Shown: positions 8,608-17,354 of the stretch, piece after piece
How the letters are laid out: each line of letters opens with the position of its first letter
Position numbering within the stretch: the stretch's first letter is position 1
Assembly: GCA_035604615.1 (NCBI GenBank)
Contig: DATNID010000043.1
Coordinates: forward strand, 62,001-126,000
Origin: DATJLY01 sp035604615
GTDB taxonomy: Bacteria > Pseudomonadota > Alphaproteobacteria > ATCC43930 > CGMCC-115725
Direction of reading: 5' to 3'
DNA: 64,000 nucleotides
The notes under the pieces: model-generated
Told to the model about the DNA's origin: nothing
The model's input: only the letters and a program-made list of their open reading frames with translations
Databases searched by the model: none
Translations under genes and position numbers: made by a program

Positions 8608-9479
8608 GCCATCGCGTCGGCAAGACGTCCGGCGCCGTCGCGAAAGCCGATCGCCGGCCGATAGCCGAGCTTCGCGATGAGCGCCGAGATGTCGCCGACG
8701 AGGCGCGGCGACGGCCGCGTCGGCTGGTTGACGTAAACGGGCGCCCGGCCCGCGAGCGCGCCGAGCATGTCGCCGATATCGCGCAGGGTCAGCACCTCGG
8801 TCCCCGCGACATTGACCTTCATCGATCGCGATTGGCCAAGCGCGCGCAGAACGATCTCGACCACGTCGTCGACGAAGATGGGGTTGATCGCGAGGCCGTG
8901 TTCGCCGTCCAATGTGATCGGCCTGCCATGCCGCACATTGTCGAGGAGGCGCGGTATGAGACGGTCCGCCTGCTGGCCCGGGCCATAGGCGAAGAAGATG
9001 CGCAAGGTCGCGGTGGCGAAGAGATCGGTGTAGTTCTCGACCAGGATTTCCGCGGACAGCTTGGTCGAGAGATAGAATCCCAAGGGTTCGCTCATCACCA
9101 CCGGTTCGGCGTCCGAGAAGTCGCGCGCGCCCTGGCCGTAGATCCCGCCGGAGGAGGCATAGACGTAGTGCCTCACGCCCGCCTCGCGCGCGAACTCCAG
9201 CAACTCGCAGGTCGAGCGCAGATTGACCTCGAACATGTCGCGCGCGCCGCCCGGAAATTCCCGGAAGCGCGCCGATTGCGCGAGATGGACGATCGCATCG
9301 AGCCGCGTCGGCAGCCGCGCCCGGTCGAGCGGCGCGGCGAGATCGAGCACGATCGGCGTCACGCCGGAAAGCGCGACCGGCCGATGCAGCACGGCGAAGA
9401 CCTCGTCGCCCCGCATTGCCATCGCCCGGCACAGGCTGCGGCCGATGAATCCGCCGGCGCCGGTGACGAGAATTCTCAT
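8604..9479 (-). CDS. NAD-dependent sugar epimerase/dehydratase (SDR family)
   Basis: 291 residues, an extended short-chain dehydrogenase. TGAGGFIGRSL is the dinucleotide-binding motif at residues 6-16, IVHLAQSARF the adenine-ring region, YASSGGIYG gives the catalytic Ser/Thr, and FYLSTK the Tyr-xxx-Lys pair. INPIFVDDVV and a C-terminal substrate domain follow. Acts on a nucleotide sugar in the cytoplasm (epimerase, dehydratase or reductase). Coupled by ATGA overlaps on both sides. Confidence 0.85.
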   Translation of the reverse strand: MRILVTGAGGFIGRSLCRAMAMRGDEVFAVLHRPVALSGVTPIVLDLAAPLDRARLPTRLDAIVHLAQSARFREFPGGARDMFEVNLRSTCELLEFAREAGVRHYVYASSGGIYGQGARDFSDAEPVVMSEPLGFYLSTKLSAEILVENYTDLFATATLRIFFAYGPGQQADRLIPRLLDNVRHGRPITLDGEHGLAINPIFVDDVVEIVLRALGQSRSMKVNVAGTEVLTLRDIGDMLGALAGRAPVYVNQPTRPSPRLVGDISALIAKLGYRPAIGFRDGAGRLADAMA

Positions 9480-10480
9480 CGTCCGACTTTCCGCGCGACG
9501 ATGGTGATGCCGGCCTCCTCGACGATTTCACGCTCGATCGCCATGCCCGCCTCGGCGCACCAGGCCCGCACCTCCTCTGCCGACTGGCGATGAGCGTTTT
9601 TCGGCGCGTACCAGTCGAAATTGATGTGGTGCATCTCCTCGAGCGTGAGCTCGGGATGATGGAAAGCCTTGAACACGTGCCAATAGACGAAGCGCTGCAG
9701 ATTGATCCGCCCGGCGGGGATCTGCAGCAGGTCGATGGCCTCGGGGACCTCGATCTCGAGGTCGAGGTCGCCCAGCGCCTTACCGAACCGGCTCAGCGGG
9801 CGCAGCGCCTCCCACGCCGCCTCGGGCGTCATGTGCTGGAGCTGCTGGCGGATATAGTCGTCGGTGAATTCGCGCACCGGTCCCTTGCGGCGATAGACAT
9901 AGAATAGGAAGCGCCCGTCGGGCTTGAGCAGCGGCGCCAGCGTCTTGACGGCGGCTTCGGTCGAATCCGTGTGGTGCAGCACGCCCTCGGAGAAGATGAT
10001 GTCGACCGACGCCTTCGGCAGCGGCGCCGTCATCAGGTCGGATTGCAGGAACTCCGCCGGCCATCCGCGTTCGCGAAAACGCTCTTGGGCCACGTCGACC
10101 GCGTTGGAGACGTCGATGCCGAGATAATGGACGCGCTTCAACGCAGGACCGAACAGCTCGATCGCCGAGACGGAACCGCCGCAGCCCGCGTCGAGCATCA
10201 GCGGCGGTTCCGCGCGATCCATGAGCCACGGCGCGGAAGCGACATCGCCATAGCGCTCGATCAGCCATTGCTTAATGCGCACCAGCGATTGCGGGCTCTC
10301 GAACGTGTCGCGGCGATGCCACTTGAAGCCGAAGGCATCGGATGTTTGCGCCTGCGCCGCAGAAGTTACCGACTGGCTGCGCAGAATGCCGCCCGACCGG
10401 ACATAGCGGATGCCGCCGAGGTCGACCGCTCCGCCTTCGCCCGGCATTTGGGCGCCGAGAAGGTCCTCGAGCCAGGTCAT
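9476..10480 (-). CDS. SAM-dependent methyltransferase with N-terminal extension
   Basis: 334 residues. About 50 residues (LGGIRYVRSGGILR, TSDAFGFKWHRRDTF) precede the methyltransferase core, resembling the short leader seen in methyltransferases of polysaccharide loci. Core motifs are LMLDAGCGGSVSAI, YLGIDVSNAVDVA, FLQSDLMTAPLP, IFSEGVLHHTDS and LLKPDGRFLFYVYRRKG. The C-terminal part is rich in aromatic residues. The start is set by ATGA overlap with the flippase stop; the same frame stays open much further upstream only because the flippase gene is GC-rich. Confidence 0.85.
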   Translation of the reverse strand: MTWLEDLLGAQMPGEGGAVDLGGIRYVRSGGILRSQSVTSAAQAQTSDAFGFKWHRRDTFESPQSLVRIKQWLIERYGDVASAPWLMDRAEPPLMLDAGCGGSVSAIELFGPALKRVHYLGIDVSNAVDVAQERFRERGWPAEFLQSDLMTAPLPKASVDIIFSEGVLHHTDSTEAAVKTLAPLLKPDGRFLFYVYRRKGPVREFTDDYIRQQLQHMTPEAAWEALRPLSRFGKALGDLDLEIEVPEAIDLLQIPAGRINLQRFVYWHVFKAFHHPELTLEEMHHINFDWYAPKNAHRQSAEEVRAWCAEAGMAIEREIVEEAGITIVARKVGR

Positions 10481-11946
10481 GTCTTCGACTCGGCATTTCG
10501 CCCGATCCGGGCGAACGACAAGGCCGCCGTCAGATCGGACGGCGTGATGATGCGCAAGACCAGCAGCATGATGCAGTAGACTCCAACGAAGCACAGTTTG
10601 AGCAGCACGATCGGCAACACGAAGCCGGAGGGCAGCGCATAGGTCATGACCACGAAGCCGAGGAAGACGAGCGACAGCGCGGCCAACCGCCTGATGTCGT
10701 AGGGCAGCGGATGGAGCCGCTGCGTCACCACGGCCAATGCGATCGTGAGCGCCACCTCGACGCAGGTGGTAGCCCAGGCCACACCCAGCATCCCCCAGAA
10801 CCGCACGAACACGAGATCGAGCACCAGGTTGAGCAAAGCCGCCGACCAATAGAGCGTGGCGAGATACCCGGTCCGCCCGGTGAGGCCGATGCCGAGCGCC
10901 GTCACCTGCGTGCTGCCATTGGCGAACATGTAGATGGCAAGCGGCGGGATGGCGCCGGCGGCACCGCGATACGAGGGTGGCGTCATGATCGCGACGACCT
11001 CGGGCGCGAAGCAAGACAGTCCCACCGCCGCGACCGATATCACGGTCAGGAAATAGAGCAGGATGTCGACATAGGCCGCCTTGTAGTCCGGCATCTCCTG
11101 CCGCATCTTCCACGCGATGGCGCTCCAGCCGCGGCCGAAGGCGCCGGTCACGAGATACATCATGGACGCGATCGACGTGGCGACCGTGAGCATGCCGGCG
11201 GCGTCCAATCCCACGAACCGGCTCAGCACGTTGCGGTCGGTGACGGCGAAGAGATTGTTGGCGAGGCCGCTCAAGGCGATGGGCGAGCCGATCGCCGCGT
11301 ATTCGCGCGCAAGCCGCCGCGAGAAACGCATCCTCAGCTCTCGCCAGATGAAGGCGACGCCGAGGAACGTGGCCGCCAGGTTGGCGACGATCAAGGAGAC
11401 GAAGAACCCGGTCGTGCCCATGTCGAAGCGCGCGATGAAGACATAGGCGAGCGCGATCTGCACGATCTGACTGCCGAGGCTCAGCGCGATCACGCTCCAG
11501 GTGCGGAAATGGATGCGCAGTATGTCCTGCGTGTACGCCAGGATCTGCACGAACGGAACGCCGAGAAACGCCAGCACGATCACCGTCCATCGCGCGCCCG
11601 TGCCGAAGAACAGCGCCGACAGCGGCACCGCCAAGACCAGGGCGACCGCCAACACGCAGCCGCTCCACGCCGTGATTGCCCAGAAGCCGGTCGATACCGC
11701 GATGACGTGATTGTCGAAGCTGTTCTCCTCGTAATAGGCCCGGATCGCCGCGCCGGAAATGCCGAAATTGGTGATGACCGAGGCGACGGCGCTGACCGCC
11801 GCCGCGACGCTGATCACGCCGTAATCGTCGGGCGTCAGAAGCCGCGTGTAGAGCGGGATCGCGATGAGGCCGAGCGACTTCGCGAGCAAATCGCCGAGCC
11901 CATAGACGACGATGCTTTTGCCGAGCAGCGCAAGGTGCGGCTTCAT
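10477..11946 (-). CDS. Wzx-type polysaccharide flippase (MOP superfamily)
   Basis: 489 residues with about 12-14 hydrophobic segments spaced through the protein and almost no long soluble loop. The N-terminus VVYGLGDLLAKSLGLIAIPLYTRLLTPDDYG is the classical flippase entry block, and the C-terminal half has the NLVLDLVFVRFWGMLGVAWATT pattern of the polysaccharide-synthesis C-terminal domain. It would move lipid-linked repeat units to the periplasmic face. No Wzy-like polymerase was identified in the window, so polymerisation must be encoded elsewhere or beyond the left edge. Its ATG directly follows the upstream TGA with no gap. Confidence 0.88.
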   Translation of the reverse strand: MKPHLALLGKSIVVYGLGDLLAKSLGLIAIPLYTRLLTPDDYGVISVAAAVSAVASVITNFGISGAAIRAYYEENSFDNHVIAVSTGFWAITAWSGCVLAVALVLAVPLSALFFGTGARWTVIVLAFLGVPFVQILAYTQDILRIHFRTWSVIALSLGSQIVQIALAYVFIARFDMGTTGFFVSLIVANLAATFLGVAFIWRELRMRFSRRLAREYAAIGSPIALSGLANNLFAVTDRNVLSRFVGLDAAGMLTVATSIASMMYLVTGAFGRGWSAIAWKMRQEMPDYKAAYVDILLYFLTVISVAAVGLSCFAPEVVAIMTPPSYRGAAGAIPPLAIYMFANGSTQVTALGIGLTGRTGYLATLYWSAALLNLVLDLVFVRFWGMLGVAWATTCVEVALTIALAVVTQRLHPLPYDIRRLAALSLVFLGFVVMTYALPSGFVLPIVLLKLCFVGVYCIMLLVLRIITPSDLTAALSFARIGRNAESKT

Positions 11947-13194
11947 TCAGGCGCTCGCCGGCAGCTTCCTGATGAAGGACGGCAGGGCTTCGTCGTTCCA
12001 CACGTGCCGGACGATGGCGTCGAAGATCGCGCCGACCGATTCGAGCGAATGGTGCTTCTCGACATATTGACGCGAAGCGGCGCCGAGCCGGCGGCGCATC
12101 TCGGCGTCGGTGACGATGGCGCGCAAATTCTCCTTGATCGTTTCCTTCGTCGTGCTGACGATGGGACAATCGGCGATGCAGCTTCCGGCGCGCATCTCCG
12201 GCGGGACCCACTCCATGTTCGACAGCACCGGCTTTCCCGCCGCCATGCCCTCGACCCCGAACATGGCATAGCCGCAGATGAGCTGCTCGACCACGACATC
12301 CGCACCTTGCACGGCCGCGCGCACCGCGTCGTTGGACTGTCCCTCGATCAGGGACATCCGCACCGCGACACCCTCATCGCGAAGGGATTCCACGGCGGCG
12401 ATGATCTCGTCGGTTCCCTTGATGGCGCGGTGATTGGACGCGTGCACGACGACGATCTCCGCGTCGGGCGGCTTGGCGCGCGCGGCGTCGGCCCGGTTCG
12501 GCGACCACAGTTCCATGTCGATGGCGATGAAGTTCGGCACGAAGGCGTCGTGCCGCGGCAGGAAGCCGACCTGGAAGTTGCGGATGACGAAGTCGGCGTG
12601 ACGCGAGTAGTAGAGGACATTGCGCCGCACCGATGGCGCGCGCGCGGCGAGCGCGGGATCGACCGACATCATGCTGTCGCGGAAGGGGCCGAGATATTCG
12701 GGGATGGCAATATCGCTGCCGAAGGGCATGAGGATCATCCGCTTGCCCGCGAGATGGAGAAGCTGCATCTCGATCCGGCGCAGGGGCGTGAGGCCAAGAA
12801 AGCCGCCAACGAACAGGAACCACATGACGTCGAACGCGAAAAGCGAATGGACGAAATAGGCGTAGCGCAGGATGTCCTTCAACGTGCCCGAGGGCACGGA
12901 TGTGGGCAGGTAGAGATCGAACTTGGTCGGTGCCGAGATGCGGTCGCCTTCGCAGACGACGCTGGCGGTGCGGTAGCCATAGCGGCGTAGGGCCTTGGCC
13001 GCGTAGATGTTGCTGACGAGCGGCACCGGGCCCCACATGTTGCGCGGCCGCTTGCCCGCTGCGCGGCGCGCCATGGTGAGCGCGCGGGCGACGCAAGCGG
13101 CGAGCACGACCAGCGGCAGAGCCACAGGCAGCAGCGCGTAACGCAGCATCGCGTCGGCACGCCTGGCAAGCGCAAGGAACGCGACGCGGTTCAT
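11947..13194 (-). CDS. glycosyltransferase (GT4-like) with N-terminal membrane segment
   Basis: 415 residues. Residues 17-42 form a hydrophobic helix (LRYALLPVALPLVVLAACVARAL), so the enzyme may be membrane anchored. The middle holds KRMILMPFGSDIAIPEY, and the C-terminal half has VVVHASNHRAIKGTDEIIAAV and YAMFGVEGMAAGKPVLSNMEW, where the VEGMAAGKP segment matches the GT4 E-x7-E donor site. Position beside the flippase suits a late or initiating transferase. ATGA overlap with the acyltransferase stop is not present; the gene starts 4 bp inside it. Confidence 0.8.
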   Translation of the reverse strand: MNRVAFLALARRADAMLRYALLPVALPLVVLAACVARALTMARRAAGKRPRNMWGPVPLVSNIYAAKALRRYGYRTASVVCEGDRISAPTKFDLYLPTSVPSGTLKDILRYAYFVHSLFAFDVMWFLFVGGFLGLTPLRRIEMQLLHLAGKRMILMPFGSDIAIPEYLGPFRDSMMSVDPALAARAPSVRRNVLYYSRHADFVIRNFQVGFLPRHDAFVPNFIAIDMELWSPNRADAARAKPPDAEIVVVHASNHRAIKGTDEIIAAVESLRDEGVAVRMSLIEGQSNDAVRAAVQGADVVVEQLICGYAMFGVEGMAAGKPVLSNMEWVPPEMRAGSCIADCPIVSTTKETIKENLRAIVTDAEMRRRLGAASRQYVEKHHSLESVGAIFDAIVRHVWNDEALPSFIRKLPASA

Positions 13195-13775
13195 GGCTCC
13201 GGATGATCGTAGCGAAGGGCGATGTCGGTGTCGGACTTAACCTCGACCGAGCCGATCCGCCGCGCCGGAACGCCGGCGACGACGGTGCGGTCAGGAACAT
13301 CGTGGGTGACGACGGCGCCGGCGCCGACGACGCATTGCTGCCCGATCCGCACGCCGCGCAACACCACCGCGTGGACGCCGAGGAAGCAGCGGTCGCCGAT
13401 CGAGACCGGTGCGTAGTCGTAGCTGAGCGCGCCGCCGGACAGCGCGAACTTGACCGTGTCGTGGGTAAGTATCTGACATCCCAGCGAAATGGAGCAATAG
13501 CGCCCGATGACGATCCGTCCGGTGCCGTCGAGCGAGCAGAACGGCCCGATCCAGGTGTGGTCGCCGATCTCGACATCGCCGACCAGCGAGGTCGAATTAT
13601 AGATCGTGATGTCCTTGCCGGAATCCGTCCAAAAGGCGCCGCGCTCCTTCCACTCGAAAAGATCCTCGAAGAACGGGTTTATGCGGCGGTATTTCTCGCG
13701 CGTCTCCGCGCGCAGGTGATGGTGCAGCGCGCGCAAATCCCCGAGCAGCTTGGTCAGGTCCGGGTCGAGAGCCAT
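13191..13775 (-). CDS. left-handed beta-helix acyltransferase
   Basis: 194 residues. A helical N-terminus of about 55 residues is followed by hexapeptide repeats of the [LIV]-G-x4 type: VGDVEIGDHTWIGPFCSL, IVIGRYCSISLGCQIL, VSIGDRCFLGVHAVVLRGVRIGQQCVVGAGAVV and VAGVPARRIG, the usual terminal coil of sugar O-/N-acetyltransferases. Catalytic His is probably in LTHDTVKF. The start at 13775 has a strong ribosome-binding site (GAAGGAG about 6 bp upstream) and lies 22 bp inside the upstream gene, one of few non-4-bp overlaps here. Confidence 0.85.
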   Translation of the reverse strand: MALDPDLTKLLGDLRALHHHLRAETREKYRRINPFFEDLFEWKERGAFWTDSGKDITIYNSTSLVGDVEIGDHTWIGPFCSLDGTGRIVIGRYCSISLGCQILTHDTVKFALSGGALSYDYAPVSIGDRCFLGVHAVVLRGVRIGQQCVVGAGAVVTHDVPDRTVVAGVPARRIGSVEVKSDTDIALRYDHPEP

Positions 13776-14863
13776 GCGCGCGCTCCTTCGAAATCCATTG
13801 CCGGGCTCGAGGCCAGCGCATCCGCCGCCGCTTCGGCGACCGGCAATCCGCGCCGCCGCGCCTTCGCCATCGCTTCGCCCACTTTCAAGCCGGCGGCGTA
13901 GAGGAGAAGCACCGGATAGGGCCCCAGGTGATAGGGCTGATAGCTCATCAGCCCGAAAGGCTGAACGCTGCGCGGAAGATAGGCGATGCCGGATTCGGCG
14001 AGACCTTCGACATCGATCGCGCCGGTGACGATGCCGATGGCGATGTCGGGATTGACCCGCTTGATCAGTTCGAAGGTCAGATACCCGCGCGCGCCGAGGA
14101 GACAATTCGGGTGCGCATGATCGCAGACGAGGATCGCGTCGAAGCGCTTTCCGTCGCTCTCGAAGAAGCCTGCGAGATCGGAATAGCGGAAGTCGCCGCC
14201 ATCTTCGCCCGAGAACCAAGTCACCGCGATGCCCGCGCGGCGCAGGAATTCGACCAGCGCGCCGCCCGGATAGGGCGGGTTGCCGAGCACGAGCACATCG
14301 CAGTCATGCCCTTCGAGCCCGAGCTCGAACAGCAGCTTCAGTCCGAGCAGCCCGCAATAGGGAACCATGTCGCAAGGCGGGCGATGCTCGTTCGTGCCGA
14401 GCACCAGGATGCCGCTCGACTTGCACGCGGCGAGATCGAATTGGGATTCGACGAACTCCCACGTCTCCCACATGAGCGGAATGACGGCGGTCGGCTTCAG
14501 CGCGTCGATGAGATCGCGATCGATCGGCCGCACGAAGCCCGAATTGGTCACGATGTCGCTTTCGGCGAGGAGATCGTGCCGGCGCCGGTCGACGATCTCG
14601 ATCCGGTCCTCGACGCCGAGGCGCGTCGCGAGTTTGAGCGTCGCGTCCGCGACCGCGCGGACGCTGCCGTAGGCCGAGTCCCGCGTCTCGGCGATCACGC
14701 GCGCCGCACCCGCGAGCGCGGCGAGGACCGGCGTGCCGAGATAGGCGCCCGACGCCGCCTCGGTGTAGACCACCATGCCGTCAAGCGACAGCTTGAACCG
14801 GTCGATCATCCTCGGCAGCAGCCGCCGCACGCGCTGGTCCGACCATCCATAGGGCGGCGTCAC
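13754..14863 (-). CDS. unrecognised Rossmann-like protein of the glycan operon
   Basis: 369 residues from a GTG that overlaps the upstream stop by 4 bp (GTGA). Not assigned to a family. Features seen: an N-terminal VTPPYGWSDQRVRRLLPR, a stretch LMWETWEFVESQFDLAACKSSGILVLGTNEH like the NAD-domain edge of hydroxyacid dehydrogenases or SAH hydrolase, then CDVLVLGNPPYPGGALVEFLRRAGIAV (probable second Rossmann unit) and ILVCDHAHPNCLLG. The C-terminus is helical and Ala-rich. No signal peptide or membrane helix. It could be an oxidoreductase acting on a glycan precursor, but this rests on fold impression only. Confidence 0.6.
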   Translation of the reverse strand: MTPPYGWSDQRVRRLLPRMIDRFKLSLDGMVVYTEAASGAYLGTPVLAALAGAARVIAETRDSAYGSVRAVADATLKLATRLGVEDRIEIVDRRRHDLLAESDIVTNSGFVRPIDRDLIDALKPTAVIPLMWETWEFVESQFDLAACKSSGILVLGTNEHRPPCDMVPYCGLLGLKLLFELGLEGHDCDVLVLGNPPYPGGALVEFLRRAGIAVTWFSGEDGGDFRYSDLAGFFESDGKRFDAILVCDHAHPNCLLGARGYLTFELIKRVNPDIAIGIVTGAIDVEGLAESGIAYLPRSVQPFGLMSYQPYHLGPYPVLLLYAAGLKVGEAMAKARRRGLPVAEAAADALASSPAMDFEGARAWLSTRT

Positions 14864-15603
14864 GATCGCCCGACCTCGGCGAAGTCGCGAATTTCCACGC
14901 CCCCGCCTTCTCTCGCGATGTCGTCCAGCAGGCGCGAGAGCATGACCCGGACGCCGGCGTCGCCGCGCGGGTTGGCGAAACGCTCGAGCTGCTCCGGCGT
15001 CGCCTTCGACAGCTCCGGCGTCGCCGCGCGCATTGCTTGATACTGCTGCAACGAGGCAGTGTTCAGAAAAACGTGAATCGGGTGAAACACGTACACCTGC
15101 ACTCCGGGCGCGATCGCGAAATCGGCGGGCGTCCACCTCGAAGCATCCTTCGAGAGTTCGTAATCGTCGGCCCAGAAGCACGGGATGCGCGTCAGCCAAC
15201 CGGCGCCGGTCGGGACGCGCACCGCGCGGATATGCGGCATTTCGGGAAGAAGAATGGAGCTGTCAACCCGCACGCCGGTCTGGGACATGATCTGCGCGAG
15301 GAGCGGCCCGCTCTGATACACGCCGTGCGTCCGGACGCTAACGGCATTCGGCACCAATGCGCGGCAATAGGCGATGACTTCTTCGTATGTTCGTCCGTGC
15401 GAGGAACCCGTCATGAAATTCGGATGGATGCCGAGCTCGAACAGCTCGCCGTGCCGCGCGAGCCGGTCGACGGCCGGAGACGAATGGGTGACGAACCATG
15501 TCGCTTTCACGCCGCTCTTGATACAAAGCTCGGCTGCCCGGTCGATCGCGAAATCCGGCGCCCAGTCGAGATCGAACGAAAGACACAGCGTCCGACTGCT
15601 CAC
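14860..15603 (-). CDS. polysaccharide deacetylase-like protein (NodB fold)
   Basis: 247 residues from a GTG coupled to the upstream stop (GTGA). LSFDLDWAPDF supplies the NodB motif 1 Asp pair, FELGIHPNFM the HP-containing motif 2, VRTHGVYQS the motif 3 region, and VYVFHPIHVF a motif 5-like histidine. The sequence resembles the WalW/PDA-like subset in polysaccharide loci where the zinc site is partly altered. The gene is the second NodB-type member of the operon; the two are not close copies. Confidence 0.78.
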   Translation of the reverse strand: MSSRTLCLSFDLDWAPDFAIDRAAELCIKSGVKATWFVTHSSPAVDRLARHGELFELGIHPNFMTGSSHGRTYEEVIAYCRALVPNAVSVRTHGVYQSGPLLAQIMSQTGVRVDSSILLPEMPHIRAVRVPTGAGWLTRIPCFWADDYELSKDASRWTPADFAIAPGVQVYVFHPIHVFLNTASLQQYQAMRAATPELSKATPEQLERFANPRGDAGVRVMLSRLLDDIAREGGGVEIRDFAEVGRS

Positions 15604-16532
15604 GCCGCCTCCTCGGCGACCGCGAGGCCGAACCCGTCGCGGCCGAAGCCGTTGCCGCTGTATAAGAGGTATGTCCGTCCATCGTGCTCGAGCGCGTGCG
15701 GGTAGGCCATCTCGCGCGAATCGAAACCGTCGGGACCCGGCGCCACGCCGCTGGCGGTATCGTCGCGCGTCCAAGCGTCGCCGTCGGCGGACCAGGCATA
15801 TCCCAGCCGATAGCCCGTGCGGGCATAGGTGCAGAACCACATCCTCCAGCCGCCCCCTGTTTGCAACACCGTGGGGCTGGCGAGATTGGTTTCGCCGGTA
15901 AGCAACGGGACCGTGTCGCCAGGCTCGGGCTGCCAGGATAAGCCATCCTTCGAGCGCGCCGATTTGAGGCGGTAATAGGATTTGGTGGAGGCGTCGTTCC
16001 AGCCCGTGCCGCCAAGATGCCACATGCGCCATTGCCGCCCCGCGCGCATCACGCAGGGCGTCGAGACCATCCACGGGCTTTCGGGATTGCGGTCGAAGAT
16101 GGGCGCCGGCGATAGACGGCGAAAAACCAGGCCGCCGTCGGTGCTTTCGGCGACGCCGATCGCCATGCCGTAACGCGACCCTTCGTAATTCAGGCGGCCC
16201 ATATAGTACATGCGCAAATTATCGCCGACTTGCATGATGGTTCCGGGATAGACGCCATTCTCGTCGAAATGACCGAGCGCGCCCGGCGCGAACGCCGGCT
16301 CGTCGGAGAGCGCGAGAATTTTGGCGGGAGTCCGGGGGTCGATCTCGACAAAGGCGACATGGCCGTAATTCCGCCGGTCGCGCGTTCCGAAATAAATTCG
16401 CAGCCGGTCCCTGCCCAACGGCAGCGCGACCGGGCAGGCGGCGTGGCTCACCATCCACGCGCGCTGTCCCTCGGGCCGGAACACGAGACCGCGCTTGACG
16501 AAATTCAGCTTTCGCGGCGGCCCGGCGGTCAC
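15600..16532 (-). CDS. five-bladed beta-propeller glycosidase-like protein (GH43/GH130 type)
   Basis: 310 residues beginning at a GTG in a GTGA overlap. Repeated blade-like strands end in phrases such as RIYFGTRDRRNYGHVAFVEID, NLRMYYMGRLN, WRMWHLGGTGW, WRMWFCTYARTGYRLGYAWSADGDAW and YLLYSGNGFGRDGFGLAVAE, the pattern of GH43/GH32-like five-bladed propellers. Blade Asp residues (for example DENGVYPGT) could be catalytic. No signal peptide, so it acts in the cytoplasm unless it is exported otherwise. Proteins like this occur in exopolysaccharide clusters with unknown substrate. Confidence 0.75.
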   Translation of the reverse strand: MTAGPPRKLNFVKRGLVFRPEGQRAWMVSHAACPVALPLGRDRLRIYFGTRDRRNYGHVAFVEIDPRTPAKILALSDEPAFAPGALGHFDENGVYPGTIMQVGDNLRMYYMGRLNYEGSRYGMAIGVAESTDGGLVFRRLSPAPIFDRNPESPWMVSTPCVMRAGRQWRMWHLGGTGWNDASTKSYYRLKSARSKDGLSWQPEPGDTVPLLTGETNLASPTVLQTGGGWRMWFCTYARTGYRLGYAWSADGDAWTRDDTASGVAPGPDGFDSREMAYPHALEHDGRTYLLYSGNGFGRDGFGLAVAEEAA

Positions 16533-17353
16533 GCGGTCCGGTCTCCGAATATGGCGGCCACATCGCGGGCGGTTCCGAACCCGGGCGTGACGAGCTTCGT
16601 CATCGCGGCGTCCGACCGGTACGCGGTGGGATATCCGCGCGCGAGGTAAGTCGGCTCCGACGCGTCGTTATAGCGGTACTGAATGGCGTAGCGATGCCGC
16701 TCCTCGAGATTGGTGCCGCTGCGATGCAGGAGAAACTGCGAGAAGACCAGGACGTCGCCAGCGCGCGTTTCCACCGGCACGAAGTTCATCTTCGCCTCGA
16801 CCGTCTCCGGAACGCGCATGTACCAGATGTCTTCTTCAGCCTCGAGCAGGCCCAGCAGGTGCGATCCAGGCACGACCTCGAGCGGCCCCAGCGACGGCAC
16901 GACGTCGAACAGCGAATGCCACACGACGACGCCGTTGAGGCTGCCCTGGACGCTGCGCCAATCCTGATGCGGCGGCGTCTTCCAATGGCCGATGTTCTGT
17001 GAGGTGCGCCGGCTCGACAGTGTGACGATCGGGCGGGAGGAGTAAACCGGCTGATCGAGTCCGAGCTCGCGCAGGACGGCGAGCAGCCGCTGATCGCTGC
17101 CAAAGGCGAAAAGCGACGGCAGGTTCTGGATGAGCCGCATCGATGCGATGTAGGTCGCGCGGTCCTGGTCGAACAGCTCGAACAGCACGCGGTCGGGGAC
17201 GCGTCCGTCGGGCCCGCGCGTCACTGCAATGCCGCGTGCGGCGGCGGAACGGGCGAAAACGTCGTGAATCTCCATCACGATCCGGCCGAGCTCCGTCGCC
17301 GTGAGCAGGCCCTTCAGCAGGACATAGCCGTCCTTCATGTATTGATCGCGCAT
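16529..17353 (-). CDS. phytanoyl-CoA dioxygenase (PhyH) family, Fe(II)/2-oxoglutarate type
   Basis: 274 residues with the PhyH jelly-roll signature. The N-terminus DQYMKDGYVLLKGLLTATEL is the family entry motif. TPPHQDWRS gives the H-x-D pair of the iron facial triad, and FLLHRSGTNLEERHRYAIQYRY gives the distal His and the Arg that binds 2-oxoglutarate. SRRTSQN and LGPLEVVPGSH complete the core. It would hydroxylate a small molecule or a glycan substituent. The gene ends by GTGA overlap with the propeller gene and begins 1 bp after the FkbM gene stop. Confidence 0.85.
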   Translation of the reverse strand: MRDQYMKDGYVLLKGLLTATELGRIVMEIHDVFARSAAARGIAVTRGPDGRVPDRVLFELFDQDRATYIASMRLIQNLPSLFAFGSDQRLLAVLRELGLDQPVYSSRPIVTLSSRRTSQNIGHWKTPPHQDWRSVQGSLNGVVVWHSLFDVVPSLGPLEVVPGSHLLGLLEAEEDIWYMRVPETVEAKMNFVPVETRAGDVLVFSQFLLHRSGTNLEERHRYAIQYRYNDASEPTYLARGYPTAYRSDAAMTKLVTPGFGTARDVAAIFGDRTA

Positions 17354-17354
17354 G

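Noticed and set aside
10342..12990. Very long open frame on the plus strand opposite the flippase and GT genes
   Set aside because: Arg/His/Asp-rich antisense shadow of GC-rich genes with clear families on the minus strand; no motifs.
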